Shown piece after piece: positions 11,560-21,375 of a stretch of 64,000 nt of DNA. The DNA comes from Pochonia chlamydosporia 170 (Eukaryota > Ascomycota > Sordariomycetes > Hypocreales > Clavicipitaceae), in contig NW_019154055.1 in NCBI RefSeq assembly GCF_001653235.2, positions 1 to 64,000 of the forward strand, read 5' to 3'. How positions within the stretch are numbered: position 1 is the first letter of the stretch; every line of letters begins with the position of its first letter. The notes under the pieces were generated by a model. That model saw nothing but the letters and a program-made list of their open reading frames with translations, had not been told where the DNA came from and searched no databases. The position numbers and the translations under genes were made by a program.

Positions 11560-13084
11560 CTGATAGAAACTTATCCGAATTGTAACTATCTGACTGGCCG
11601 ATATAATATCCCCGGATTAGACTCCACGAAGAAGCACGAGCAATACTCAAAGATGATTTGGTCTGAAAGCGGGCTTCATCTTGCACCGTTGCCAACTTGC
11701 CAGGCAGACGATTCATATAAAGATATATATCTTCTTGGTAGTAGATTTAATGGGTATACGAGTGACCACCACGCACTGTCTCCACTATGTGAGGCGTTTT
11801 ATGTACACAATCCCACTGCCGCCATGTAAATAATATATATAACAAGCCTCAGGCCTGTGTTGGGAGCTGTCAGCCCTCCTTAACGGCAGATCTGTCAACG
11901 CAATGCCCCGCTTCTAAGTTCTAAGTCCTAACGCCACCGCTACTCGGGCCCTGTCACTCGCAAGAGCGGTCTGGGGCGAGGGTGTACCGTGAGTCAAGCC
12001 CGTGAGTCAAGCCAGGCCAGCCTTACCACAGAGGCGTTCACTGGGCTGCCTTGCCCCTCGAGCATCTTGGGGTCTTACACTTCCTTTGCCTGCCTCTTTT
12101 TATTGCAGTATCATGAGCTGTCGATAGCTTGGTAACACTTGTGGCCGTCGCGAAGGGGCTGGCGTCTCCTGATGCAGCCGCTTGAATCATGCGACTGGCG
12201 TCGGGTGTAGTCCGTACCGGGCTTGGATTGGTGACGTTGCGGTGGGAAATGCACCGTGGCTCTCATAACTGGTGCGCTCTTCGGAATCGCCGCTGGTACG
12301 GAGGCCGATAGAGTGCACTGTTGCAAAAGCCCCATGTCAGGTTTGTTGCAGGGGTACCAAGAGGCCAGCGCTCCACATCTCCCCACAATGAGTACATCGC
12401 ATCTGTGAGAAAGAAGTCACCGCGAACTAGCAGCGGGTCCGCGCGGTACTTTTTTTATGGCCAGATCACAAGTTTGTCTACAAGACCTACCCGGGATGGT
12501 AGACAAGACTCAGCTTTTGCATCACAGCAGCTCGGTAGACAGCTGCTATTACCCAATAGACAAATTCCAAACATCTTTAGAGAGCTAGAGGAACTCGGGC
12601 TCTGCCATTGTTTTAGTGAGTCTATCGGATGACTTATGAATTTGGTAAAGCGATCTCAAAGTACTACTGGAGTATCCGTTGCACAAGACTTGGTATCATG
12701 GGTGATAACATGGACACAGAATCTCGCACCACCAATTAATTCCCGGTCATAGGTCAAAATCCTTAAGAAGTTGTTCGGATCTATTGGAAATTGTGTGTAG
12801 TCATTCACTGATGTGTTCATGTGCTCGTTATTGGACGACAGCAACATCCTGCCTATGTCAGAATTCTAAACGAGCAACATTTAAGGGGCTAGGGTGAGGT
12901 TTCGCAGTGGTCCCGCGTCGGGCCAGCAGCGGACTAGCGCATGGTACTCCGGCTCAATAAGCGCTTGGCGAATCAGGCGAAGCACAAGGAGTATTGCTAT
13001 GGCCTGCAAAAATTAAAATCTTGTCGCCATTAATACTTCCTCCTCTCGTCATCTTCTCTGCATTTCCAAAATTCTTCGACTGTA
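11560..13084. other. No recognised gene
   Basis: The first part is the diverged 5' flank of membrane-protein copy 2. A short direct repeat, GTGAGTCAAGCC, occurs twice around 11990-12013. Open frames at 12111-12386 (minus) and 12321-12632 (plus) overlap and have no motif. Confidence 0.4.
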
Positions 13085-14419
13085 ATGACTTCTCATAGTC
13101 TTCCGGCTGAGCACATCTACTGTGTACAAGCGGGCAAGAAACACCATGACCTCTTCACCACCATATATTCTGGCGAGAATTATTGCGGACAATGCGGATT
13201 AGCGAACCCCTTTTCCTCTCAGAGTCAAGCCAGATCTAGAACTCCTGCACGTCCTAGTCCCCATAATGAGGTGGTTAAGCTCGAAGACTCCCCGCCACGG
13301 CCAGTCAGTCCTGCAAGTCAGCTTCTGCGCGACAGGACAAAGTCGTCGTCATCTGCCAATGTTGGGCACGCCCAACTACTTCCGAACACTGTGTCGGTCC
13401 TCAACGGAGCCGATACACAAGCCCGATTACATGCCCCAAGGCAACCACCGTTCGGAGCAGTCGCATCAGCGGCCAGCCAAGCCATACAGAACTCCAAAGC
13501 CAGCACCAGAAAGCCTACGAGGCAGCGCACAGGCTATCAGTGGGTACACATCAGTCTTCTGCTTGTGAGTTTAGAGGCCAGGTACTTTAATGGCCTCGTG
13601 GTCGAGGTTCCCAAGACGGTATTGCCTCTAAAAGACACCGTGATCAAGTTCAACTCGGTAGATTTACTTACCTGGCCATCGTTTACCAAGACGCTGTTCG
13701 AGCACCTACGTCCACTTCCAAGTAGTATTAATGCCTCCAACAAAAGACTTTGGAATCTTTCTTTCGCATCAGCCTTCTCCGGCAAGAAGATCGTCACCGT
13801 TTCTAACACCGACAAGTACATTACACCTTCCAGTATGCTTTCTTCGGGGCATTTTTCAAGCAATCAAGCTGGGCAGTTAAAGGTTCTCGTTGTCTTGACA
13901 TCCACACAGGTGATTAACAGGCAGGAGCCAATCACGCCGCTGAGGCCAGATAAATACTCGACTCCCCCCAAGGAGAACAGGAAACGGAGGATCAAAGAGG
14001 AGGACAAGACTCCGTCCCTTGTCCACAAGAAGCGGATCAAGCAGGAGAAGGACATCGAAAGGGGGAACAAGACCAAAAGAGAGGAAATTAAACAAGAGAT
14101 TCATGTTAAGACTGAGCAATACGATCCAGATACTAATACCTCTTCGCCAGGATTAACGTGCAATAAGTTAGATATGGAAGAACTAGGTGAGATGGAACAT
14201 TCGCTCTCCAATTTGGTGTCGAACAGTATCGATAACGGAATCAGAGACAAAAATGACACAGAGCAAGAGGCAGGGCAGGAGGGCGAAAATAAAGACGAGA
14301 CCAAAAATGCCATGGAGTTTGTAAGAAGCCAAGCCAACTCGGCAAAATTAAAGACTAACCTCATTAGGTGGGCTTATCGTCAGCTGGCATCCATGAGTCC
14401 GCTGGTGGAGCTCAAGTAG
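13085..14419 (+). CDS. Hypothetical lysine-rich, probably nuclear protein
   Basis: An uninterrupted 444-codon frame starts with ATG at 13085, long for chance in this region. The N-terminal 45 residues are well ordered and contain a CGQCG cysteine pair (with an earlier Cys at residue 13). Residues 50-155 are Pro/Ser/Arg-rich. A more structured segment with hydrophobic residues follows (about 155-275), with YFNGLVVEVPKTVLPLKDTV and the conserved-looking LLTWPSFTKTLFEHL. Residues 285-345 are strongly basic with KENRKRR and HKKR clusters suitable as nuclear localisation signals. The C-terminus is acidic and ends in RWAYRQL. I do not recognise the family. It lies alone between the membrane-protein pair and a hAT element; a lineage-specific or element-carried gene is possible. 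Confidence 0.55.
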   Translation: MTSHSLPAEHIYCVQAGKKHHDLFTTIYSGENYCGQCGLANPFSSQSQARSRTPARPSPHNEVVKLEDSPPRPVSPASQLLRDRTKSSSSANVGHAQLLPNTVSVLNGADTQARLHAPRQPPFGAVASAASQAIQNSKASTRKPTRQRTGYQWVHISLLLVSLEARYFNGLVVEVPKTVLPLKDTVIKFNSVDLLTWPSFTKTLFEHLRPLPSSINASNKRLWNLSFASAFSGKKIVTVSNTDKYITPSSMLSSGHFSSNQAGQLKVLVVLTSTQVINRQEPITPLRPDKYSTPPKENRKRRIKEEDKTPSLVHKKRIKQEKDIERGNKTKREEIKQEIHVKTEQYDPDTNTSSPGLTCNKLDMEELGEMEHSLSNLVSNSIDNGIRDKNDTEQEAGQEGENKDETKNAMEFVRSQANSAKLKTNLIRWAYRQLASMSPLVELK

Positions 14420-14839
14420 ACTCAACCGGCAGCATGCCAGTTAAAGAACTTCAGCATGCTCACTCTACGCGCTTCAGAGGCACCAAAACCCCGGCGACAT
14501 TTGCGTCTCAACATAGAAAACAGAAGGATTAACTACTCCAACGCTCCATCATATATGTCGTCATCGACCGCATCCCAGCCATCATCACTTGTTCCTTCGA
14601 TGTCATTCCCTTCTTCGTCTTCAAAACCAAGCTCGACCAGAGGCTCCTCTGTCGGCTCACCGTCCTCAAAATCATCTTGCTGGGCTTAGGTTGCTCAATC
14701 GAGCAACGCTTGCTAAACGCAATTAGATAGTTTCAATGCATATACAAACATAGTCGCTTACATATTCAGCAACCCCTCCGGTTGGTGCCTTCCGATAAGC
14801 TAGTATGGGTGGCCGGCCGCTCTCGATGTGCTGGGCATC
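14420..14839. other. No certain gene; possible acidic exon on the minus strand
   Basis: Plus strand 14456-14689 reads as a Ser-rich 77-codon frame. The minus strand of the same DNA (about 14685-14535) reads as an acidic segment (FEDGEPTEEPLVELGFEDEE...) ending at a stop, like the acidic tails of many hAT transposases. It could be a stray transposase tail. A degraded match to the pogo inverted repeat (GGGTGGCCGGC) sits near 14807. Confidence 0.35.
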
Positions 14840-17705
14840 AGTGTGGTAAATAATATAAACAATACGTATATTGGCAATATGGACCCCCTCGCAATATTAT
14901 TGTATTGTCAAGCGGCGCATATTGTATTACGCAATATGCCATTGGTCCATATTGTATTGTATTGCCAAGAATCCAACATATTGGCAATATGACAGTATAT
15001 CCCGTATATTGCACGTGACCATTAAGGATATAATTCAACTGTCGTAACTAACTACAACATAGTGCTTTGAAACTCTGATATCCCAAACCATGACTTCAAA
15101 CACTCTAATGCTTCAACTACATCACTCCCCATGCGATTTCGACGATCTGTAATGGTTATCTTTGCCCCAGAGAAGAGCCTTTCAGGCTCGGCAGCCATTG
15201 CAGGAATTGACAGTATGTCCACGGCCATTTTGCTCAAGTTAGGGTAGGTCTTTTGCTGCGTCTCCTCTACCCACCATGTAAGGGCACTGGTAAACCCATA
15301 CACCCGCTCAGACCTACAATAATGCTCATACTCGTCCCTGATAGGTGCCGGTTGTAGATGCTTGTTTCGCCATTTCAAGAACTCGTTCGTAGTCGTGGAT
15401 GGTGCCTCGGCGAGAGGAAGTGATTCCACGGGTTTGTATTCACCCCACAGCGCCTCAATCAACTTCTCCGATGACTCAATCCATTCCCTCTTCCAGTTCT
15501 CGTGTATATAATGCCATTTATGCGAGGGATGAAGAACTATAGCTGCGACATAGGCAGGCGATTCGTCAGTAAGGCGATAGTACTTATCCAATTTCGCCCA
15601 GCCCGAGTTATACATTGGTGCCATGATCGGATCGTCAGTATATGCCTCTTTTCCTGCTTCGAATTGTGCCAACACAAAGTCCATAGCCAGCAGAACATGG
15701 TCGAGAGTTGCAAACGATGACTCCAGAGCCTTGGTCGTCATTTTGAGCTTCTCTAAAAAAGATTCGATCTTCTCGAGGATGGTCCAGTCCTCTGCAGAAA
15801 GCCTGTCTCCAGCGCAATCTGCTTCTACCCATTTGTTGAAATAGCCATCAATTGCTTCTCTAAGATTCAAGGCCGCTCGCAGCATGGTATACCACGAATT
15901 CCATCTTGTGTCGTTGTCTCGCGCAAGCCCTGCGGTTATGGCTAATAGCCATAAACTTCTGGCTGCGCTGAACACTTCGCTGAATGTAAACGGCAAAGTT
16001 GTGAAGCTTACCAAGTGGGCCTTTCCGCCGCCACGCCTCAATCTGTTTCAGTGTCACATTGTGCAGACCGGAATCTTCGTGTTCGAGCGTCTCGTTACCG
16101 GTAACGAAGAGGAAGGATTTGGCGGCTAGGTTGATAATATGACCTTGGCAGCGGAGTCGGTGAGATTTGGGATCATACTGTATGTCAAATTGACGTAGAA
16201 GGGCTATACATCAAGTATACATGTTAGCGGCGTTCGAAAGAAATTGTGAATTGTGAGTGTACCGACCAAGAGAAAGCGACTTCATCATTGTGTCGTTATT
16301 GGTTGCATTATCCATGACGAAATAGCCCAACTTAGAAGCAAAGCCCCAATCTTCAACCACTTCCATAATTGCCGCAGCGAGATGAGAACCATCATGCTCA
16401 CCGTCGATGTCCTTTAGGGCCAAAGTATGGTGTTCCAGCTTGCCGTCTTCCGTTACATAGTGAGCAACTACGCCCAAGATTGCCAGGGAGTTGGGAGAGG
16501 TCCAGAGATCGCAGCTGATATGAATCCTCGACTTTGCCGACTGAATGCGCTGCTTGACCTTCTCCTTCTGATCTTCATACTGGCGCATAATCCATTTCTT
16601 GATAGTTTGGTGTGTGTCTGGAAGCCAAGTATCAATATCGGCATTAACGTAGCATAGTAGTGCACGGAATTCTGCGCATTCCACAAGCCGAAATGGAAGA
16701 GAACAGGCGGCAATAAACCGTACGTACAACACTTCAAGCCGGTCCGGGTCGACCGAGTCTCCGTAATGATTGTTGAGTCGACGGCGTTTTCGGACATTTT
16801 CCTCGGCCGTAAGACGAGCTTGTTCGAGAATGGTTCGTATAGTTCTTACTTTGGCCGATCGTGGGGCGCCCTTTGGGAGGCCATGACCGTCCGGAGGAGG
16901 ATCCGTTAGGTGCTTAGTCGGAGCCGCAGTTCCACCGGAACAAGAATATGTCTTCTCACAATACTTGCAGCGCCATTCTTCTTTCCCGGTCCGTTGATTG
17001 TAATATCTCGTTTCGATATCCTCGTCTGGCATGTGAGAGAAGATCCATGATGTTCTTGGCTTGGCGCAAGAGGCTACAGAGCCCGTGCGAGGTGGCGAAG
17101 GCTGGCATTGAGAAGCGTAGCTCTCGTCTGTGTCCAATGGTTGTTGGCTGGAACGCGCCAAAAGGTCATCGGATGGTGTTGAACGTTTCCGTTGCGGTGT
17201 TTGAACAAAATGCAGGCGCTGTTGAGGCATTGTCGCAGGATGCACCAGGCATATTTTCGCCAGAATCGTGCATGAGAACAGCAAATTGATCGCATTAGAG
17301 AAATGAAGAGCTCAAAGTCCTCAAAGAGCCAGTTGGTTGGGCACATAGTTAAGGTAACACTCAGGGGTTTGTGGCGGCGCCTTTCATTTGGTGGCGTAAT
17401 TAACATCGCAGATTCGTAGCTGGCAGGCACGGATCAGGCGTCCTACCCGGCATAGTTTTTAATTGTCTATTATGTTTTATCTATGGCCACAAGATGGTAA
17501 ATACACACTATTACATATGTTCGTTGACATGACTGTCGGAAGATAAGTGCGTTTTACGCAAACCATACTTACCAACCAATATAAACAATATATTGCCAAT
17601 ATGAGCCGACTGATATCATATTGTCACAATATGGGAAACCGCATATTGTATTGCCACGATATCAGAAAATGCATATTATATGGTATGTATTGCGATATAA
17701 CGTGG
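14840..17705 (-). mobile_element. hAT element with CAATAT-rich ends
   Basis: A minus-strand hAT transposase (15052-17230) is flanked on both sides by AT-rich DNA packed with CAATATG/CATATTG motifs: 14850-15030 on the left and 17565-17700 on the right. A stretch close to AATATAAACAATA..TATTG occurs on both sides. These look like subterminal transposase-binding repeats. A clean terminal inverted repeat and 8-bp duplication were not found. The right end abuts the pogo element, so the outer boundaries are approximate. Confidence 0.6.
15052..17230 (-). pseudogene. hAT transposase with one frameshift
   Basis: The reading starts with MPQQRLHFVQTPQRKR at 17230. It shows a BED-type zinc finger (CKYCEKTYSC... 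with downstream His, about residues 80-115) and the DLWTSPNSLAILGVVAHYV core near residue 260. The 'GYFVMDNATNNDTMM' motif follows, then an intron (about 16270-16205) into RLRCQGHIINLAAKSFLF. It continues through RWNSWYTMLRAALNLR and ends with the dimerisation motif DILSIPAMAAEPERLFSGAK and the stop at 15052. A frameshift near 15930-15960, between SQKFMAI and ARDNDTRWNSW, breaks an otherwise complete protein of about 700 residues. It is a recently decayed cut-and-paste transposase; mobilisation would need another source. Confidence 0.85.
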
Positions 17706-17723
17706 GTGCATAGCGAACCGGCC

Positions 17724-17744
17724 AGCATAGCGAGCCGGCCACCC
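17724..17744. repeat. Left terminal inverted repeat of the pogo element
   Basis: Matches the complement of 19517-19537 over 21 bp. Confidence 0.75.
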
Positions 17745-17825
17745 CACTACAGAAATGTAACTATCCTCCTTCAACTTCAGATTTCTCCACCAAAAATTGT
17801 GGAATCCTTAAATAAAGAGAGCCAA

Positions 17826-19460
17826 ATGATCTTAGCTGTTGAGGCTATACAGAGAGATTCAGAATTAAGCATTCGAGCCACTGCAAAAGCCTACGGGGTT
17901 AGCCGTAGCCTACTTGGCGATCGCCTAAACGGAGTCACTGCACGACGTGATATAATGCCTAATTCTCGAAAACTCACAGATCTAGAGGAGTCAACAATTA
18001 TTCAATATGTTCTCGACCTAGATGCCCGATCTTTCCCTCCCAGGCTTTGTGGTGTGCGAGATATGGCGAATCGTCTTCTCGCCGATCGCGACGCGCCTCC
18101 CGTCGGACCACGATGGGCTTCAACCTTTGTCAAGCGCCACCAAGAGCTTACTACGCGTTTTACGCGTAGATATGACTATCAGAGAGCCTTATGCGAAGAT
18201 CCAAAGATAATTGAGCCTTGGTTTGAGCTTGTACGCAACACAGTCGCGAAATACGGCATCCTCGACGAGGATTTCCACAACTTTAATGAGGCTGGCTTCA
18301 TGATGGGCATAATCTCAACCACTATGGTTGTTACAAGCTCAGATAGACATGGCAAGCCAACTTTAGCCCAGCCAGGTAATAGAGAATGGGTTTCAGTGAT
18401 CCAGTCTATTAATTCTCGCGGCCAGGCTATCCCACCATTTATCATTGTTGCGGGGCAGTATCACCTTGCGAACTGGTATGAAGATAGTACCCTACCAAAG
18501 GATTGGGTTATCTCCACAACTCCTAATGGCTGGACTACAAATGAGAAGGCTATAGAATGGATTCAACACTTTGAAAAGCATACTAAACCGCAAACCCAAG
18601 GTGCATACCGTCTTCTAATCGTGGATGGGCATGAAAGCCACCATTCAACGGAATTCGAGGTATTCTGCAAGGACCATAAGATTATCACGCTCTGTATGCC
18701 GGCTCATTCATCACATATTCTCCAACCATTAGATGTTGGGTGCTTTGGGCCACTAAAGAAGGCATATGGCAGAGAAATTGAAGGGTTAATAAGAGCGAAG
18801 ATTACACACATCACAAAGTCAGACTTCCTACCCGCGTTTTACGCCGCATTTAAAGCTGCAATAACGGAAAAAAATATCCAAGGAGCATTTAGAGGCGTAG
18901 GGCTTGTTCCGTTTGATCCGCAAAGTGTGTTAACACGGCTGGATGTAAAGCTACAAACTCCATCGCCGGTTAAAGCTGCACTTGAGCTACCAAATCTGTG
19001 GGTTCCAAAGACCCCAAACAACCCAACCGAGGCAGCTTCACAAACTGATTATATTAAAAGGCGAATAAGCCGCCACCAGGGAAGCTCGCCAACATCAATT
19101 TTATCCGCCATGGATCAATTTGCAAAGGGGACGTACGGACTTATGCATAAGATGGCCCTCTTAAAGGCTGAAGTTAAGCAACTTCAAGAGGCAAATGCAA
19201 TACTAAGCAAGCGGCGTAGGGCCAGAAAAACGCGTTTACGTCAAGGCGGTAGTATGACTATTGCCGAGGGACAGGCTCTTCAAGACCAGAATGATGTAGA
19301 AGAGCAGGTAAAACAAGAAGATCGCCAAACCAGAGGTCGTAAGCCTCGGGATGAGACGAAGGGTCGGCGATGCGGTGTGTGCGGCAAGTCCGGTCATAAC
19401 GCGCGAACTTGTCAGATTGATGTAGAAATATCAAATGAAGAGGAGAGCAGTGAAGATTAA
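17826..19460 (+). CDS. Fot1/pogo transposase with catalytic Asp-to-Asn change
   Basis: From the ATG at 17826 the frame gives 544 residues. The original start was probably about 16 codons upstream, where ISPPKIVESLNKESQ reads like the family's N-terminus with its Met lost. In order: psq-type helix-turn-helix (residues 1-45, IRATAKAYGVSRSLLGDR), CENP-B-type helix-turn-helix (about 55-130), DDE endonuclease core (about 145-330), coiled coil (about 440-470) and a C-terminal zinc knuckle CGVCGKSGHNARTC. The second and third acidic residues are present (LLIVDGHESHH; LQPLDVGCFGPLK). The first, normally in 'NFDETGF', is Asn154 (NFNEAGF). The protein is full length but should be catalytically dead. 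The change is G-to-A after T, the pattern left by repeat-induced point mutation. Confidence 0.9.
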   Translation: MILAVEAIQRDSELSIRATAKAYGVSRSLLGDRLNGVTARRDIMPNSRKLTDLEESTIIQYVLDLDARSFPPRLCGVRDMANRLLADRDAPPVGPRWASTFVKRHQELTTRFTRRYDYQRALCEDPKIIEPWFELVRNTVAKYGILDEDFHNFNEAGFMMGIISTTMVVTSSDRHGKPTLAQPGNREWVSVIQSINSRGQAIPPFIIVAGQYHLANWYEDSTLPKDWVISTTPNGWTTNEKAIEWIQHFEKHTKPQTQGAYRLLIVDGHESHHSTEFEVFCKDHKIITLCMPAHSSHILQPLDVGCFGPLKKAYGREIEGLIRAKITHITKSDFLPAFYAAFKAAITEKNIQGAFRGVGLVPFDPQSVLTRLDVKLQTPSPVKAALELPNLWVPKTPNNPTEAASQTDYIKRRISRHQGSSPTSILSAMDQFAKGTYGLMHKMALLKAEVKQLQEANAILSKRRRARKTRLRQGGSMTIAEGQALQDQNDVEEQVKQEDRQTRGRKPRDETKGRRCGVCGKSGHNARTCQIDVEISNEEESSED

Positions 19461-19516
19461 TTGATTTCCTATGTTGTGGTTGTGGTTTTGTATAATCTTT
19501 GCATGTAACTAGGTTA

Positions 19517-19537
19517 GGGTGGCCGGCTCGCTATGCT
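19517..19537. repeat. Right terminal inverted repeat of the pogo element
   Basis: GGGTGGCCGGCTCGCTATGC plus T, complementary to 17724-17744. Confidence 0.75.
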
Positions 19538-19694
19538 TGTAACGACTGGGGTTCCCAAGGGATAAACCAGGCAGGGTTTATGTTGGCAGAGGCGTTAGGG
19601 CAGTCAATCTGAGCAGTTGGGTGTTACTTTGGTGATAGGTCGTAGACCGTAACCAGTGATCATGCAGTCACTCGAAGTGTGAACTTAGGATTAT

Positions 19695-19890
19695 TGTCAG
19701 ACAAAGTTGAGGTCACATGAGATCGAGTATGACGGCGCCGAAAGTGGCAGTTGTATTGAGTGAGAAGTATCTGAGGAGCAAGAACTCCATTAAGAGCGGA
19801 ACCGTGCAGCTCTTTATACACAAAAGAAACCTTTTGCCAGTTTAGGCAGTAGCAGCTGCCTGCCAGGCAGCTGTTGTTACTGATATTAAC
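19695..19890 (+). repeat. Solo LTR-like repeat, family C (copy 1)
   Basis: Begins TGTCAGACAAAGTTGAGGTC and shares about 190 bp with 42609-42800, including CAAGAACTCCATTA, a TTTATACACAAAAG block and TTTTGCCAGTTTAGGCAG. The shared segment starts at TGTC in both copies, as an LTR would, but no CA terminus or target duplication was found. This copy has an extra 20-30 bp near its 3' end. Confidence 0.6.
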
Positions 19891-20032
19891 GCTCAGTTTC
19901 CATGAGCCGCGATTCAGGGTAGGCCTGATATGCGACAATTATGCTAATGATCGTGATTGAAAGCTAAGGACTAGTAACTATCTAGAAGAGAGAAAATTTG
20001 GGCGCCTATATACTCGTAGTGATCGCTTAATT

Positions 20033-20057
20033 CTAGGTGAGCACCGCAGGTGCTCAC
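20033..20057 (-). mobile_element. Helitron 3' terminus: hairpin followed by CTAG
   Basis: Read on the minus strand, a perfect 9-bp stem (GTGAGCACC / GGTGCTCAC) with a 3-nt loop is followed immediately by CTAG. A terminal hairpin plus CTRR is the classical 3' end of a Helitron. It lies about 390 bp downstream of a Helitron helicase C-terminus on the same strand, which is the expected arrangement. The base after CTAG is A, whereas T is usual, so the exact end may be altered. Confidence 0.65.
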
Positions 20058-20446
20058 TCCCATTCCCTGGTGATGCCTTGAGGAACGAAGTTCCGAGAGG
20101 TTTTATGCTCCAGCCGGTCCGGCCCTTCATCTTGATCGGTTTCTGATAGGTCCGCCGCCCCGACCATTCTTCCGAAAACGCTTCTTTTGGTGGCGGGCAT
20201 TGTCACCAGACGAACAGAGTACGTCTTACGAGTAAAAGAAAACTGGTGTTTGTCAAAACTATAAGACTATACAATACCAAAATGGAAGTGCCAGGCCATT
20301 TAAGTTGCTATTGTGTGTCAAACTTGCACTCTCGATCAGTACTGAATTCGCGTCTGTATTCAAGTCCACTCGGGTGCTTGCAATTTGATTGCTCAGAAGG
20401 CTTGCCTTCCCACTAAGGTTATCTTCCATTCTTGCCGCCTTCCTAC

Positions 20447-21006
20447 CTATTCCTCACACGGTTGATCTAACCAGCCTGACGCCTGATCGATGACTTTGTT
20501 GCTTAGTGATTCAAGTCTTGCCTCCGCCCCGGCCATGTTCTCAGGCACTTTATTGCCTACGAAGTCCCTATACCGGACTTTCGACAGGAGCATTATGCCG
20601 TCCAGTGATGGGCAACGAGACAGCTGAACGTACAAGCTGTACGGGTCACACTGGCTCGGAACGCTCTTTCCATCAACAATTGTTGTTCTAGTCCCGCGCA
20701 GTTCTAGTGCCACTTGGTCCAAGGTCCTCCCTTGTACCTTGTAGTCTGTACATGCGAATGCCGCCGTGCAGGGCAGTCCCTTTCTGCTCACGTCGGTCAC
20801 TTGCCACGGCCGACTCCTTTGGGCCCGTATGCTAATGCTCACCGGCGTTAAAAGAATCGTCCCCGGTGGCATGCCGACAAAGTGGAAGCTCTTGGTCGTA
20901 ATGCCTGATAGCAGGATGCCCGCTGGTGGCCCGAAATGAAGTATAATGTCGGCTGATACCCGGTGCCCCGGATATACTTTGTCCGGAATGATATCTACGG
21001 CGGTAT
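20447..21006 (-). pseudogene. Helitron Pif1-like helicase, C-terminal fragment
   Basis: The minus-strand reading contains ILHFGPPAGILLSG, FHFVGMPPGTILLTPVSI, then ACTDYKVQGRTLDQVALELR and DPYSLYVQLSRCPSLDGI. This is the final part of superfamily-1 Pif1-like helicases carried by Helitrons (UvrD-like C-terminal helicase motifs V and VI). It ends at a stop at 20447. About 185 codons are open; the rest of the helicase and the Rep domain are missing because a solo LTR begins at 21007. The 20058-20446 interval between this stop and the 3' hairpin is non-coding Helitron tail. Confidence 0.85.
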
Positions 21007-21282
21007 TGTCGCGTTACGCGGTTCCAATTCAATTTTTACTACGCTGAAGATGCAGTTCTTGATTTAATAGCCTGTCAATTGCTTGTGTATCTGAACTTGT
21101 TGTCCTCCTCTTGCCAGAGGGATTCACGTCATTTATCTTAGCAAAGAAGCATTATTTCCAGCCTTCTAATTATTTCCAAGTGGCTGGCCAGCCTCTTCAC
21201 CTTCTGATATCCATGATTTTATGACATCCAGCAATTACTCCAAGTCTGCTTGTTCAATCAACAGAGGCAGCCTTATCCGACA
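21007..21282 (-). repeat. Solo LTR, family B, minus orientation
   Basis: The complement of this segment begins TGTCGGATAAGGCTGCC and ends with a CGTAACGCGACA terminus. It is collinear with the solo LTR at 41652-41927. The 5-bp flanks differ (GGTAT versus TCATG), so the two sides come from different contexts: Helitron on the left, hAT on the right. That implies a rearrangement or deletion after insertion. Confidence 0.85.
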
Positions 21283-21375
21283 TCATGAGTCTGAGTTAAA
21301 CTCATGAGTGAGTTACAACCGGACCGTAACTCACATGAGTGAGTTATGAAGGCTGAAACTCATGAGTTAACTCAA
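21283..21375. repeat. ACTCATGAGT subterminal repeats of hAT element B
   Basis: The palindrome ACTCATGAGT and variants recur several times in 90 bp directly before the transposase start, as in hAT subterminal regions. Confidence 0.5.

Larger units (their letters stand above)
17706..19540 (+). mobile_element. Fot1/pogo-type DNA transposon
   Basis: The element carries a pogo transposase between inverted repeats. AGCATAGCGAGCCGGCC plus ACCC at 17724-17744 is the exact complement of 19517-19537. On the left a second, slightly different copy (GCATAGCGAACCGGCC) lies just outside at 17709-17724, so the true left terminus is uncertain. The expected TA duplication could not be assigned unambiguously. 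Confidence 0.75.

Noticed and set aside
14800..17745. A larger composite element bounded by GGGTGGCCGGC near 14807 and GCCGGCCACCC at 17734
   Set aside because: The left match to the pogo repeat is poor and short, and the hAT between has its own subterminal repeats; chance or an older pogo relic is simpler.
17547..17825. N-terminal extension of the pogo ORF to 17547
   Set aside because: Most of this frame runs through CAATAT-rich DNA of the adjacent hAT element and the pogo inverted repeat, so it is fortuitously open; only the last 16 or so codons look like transposase.
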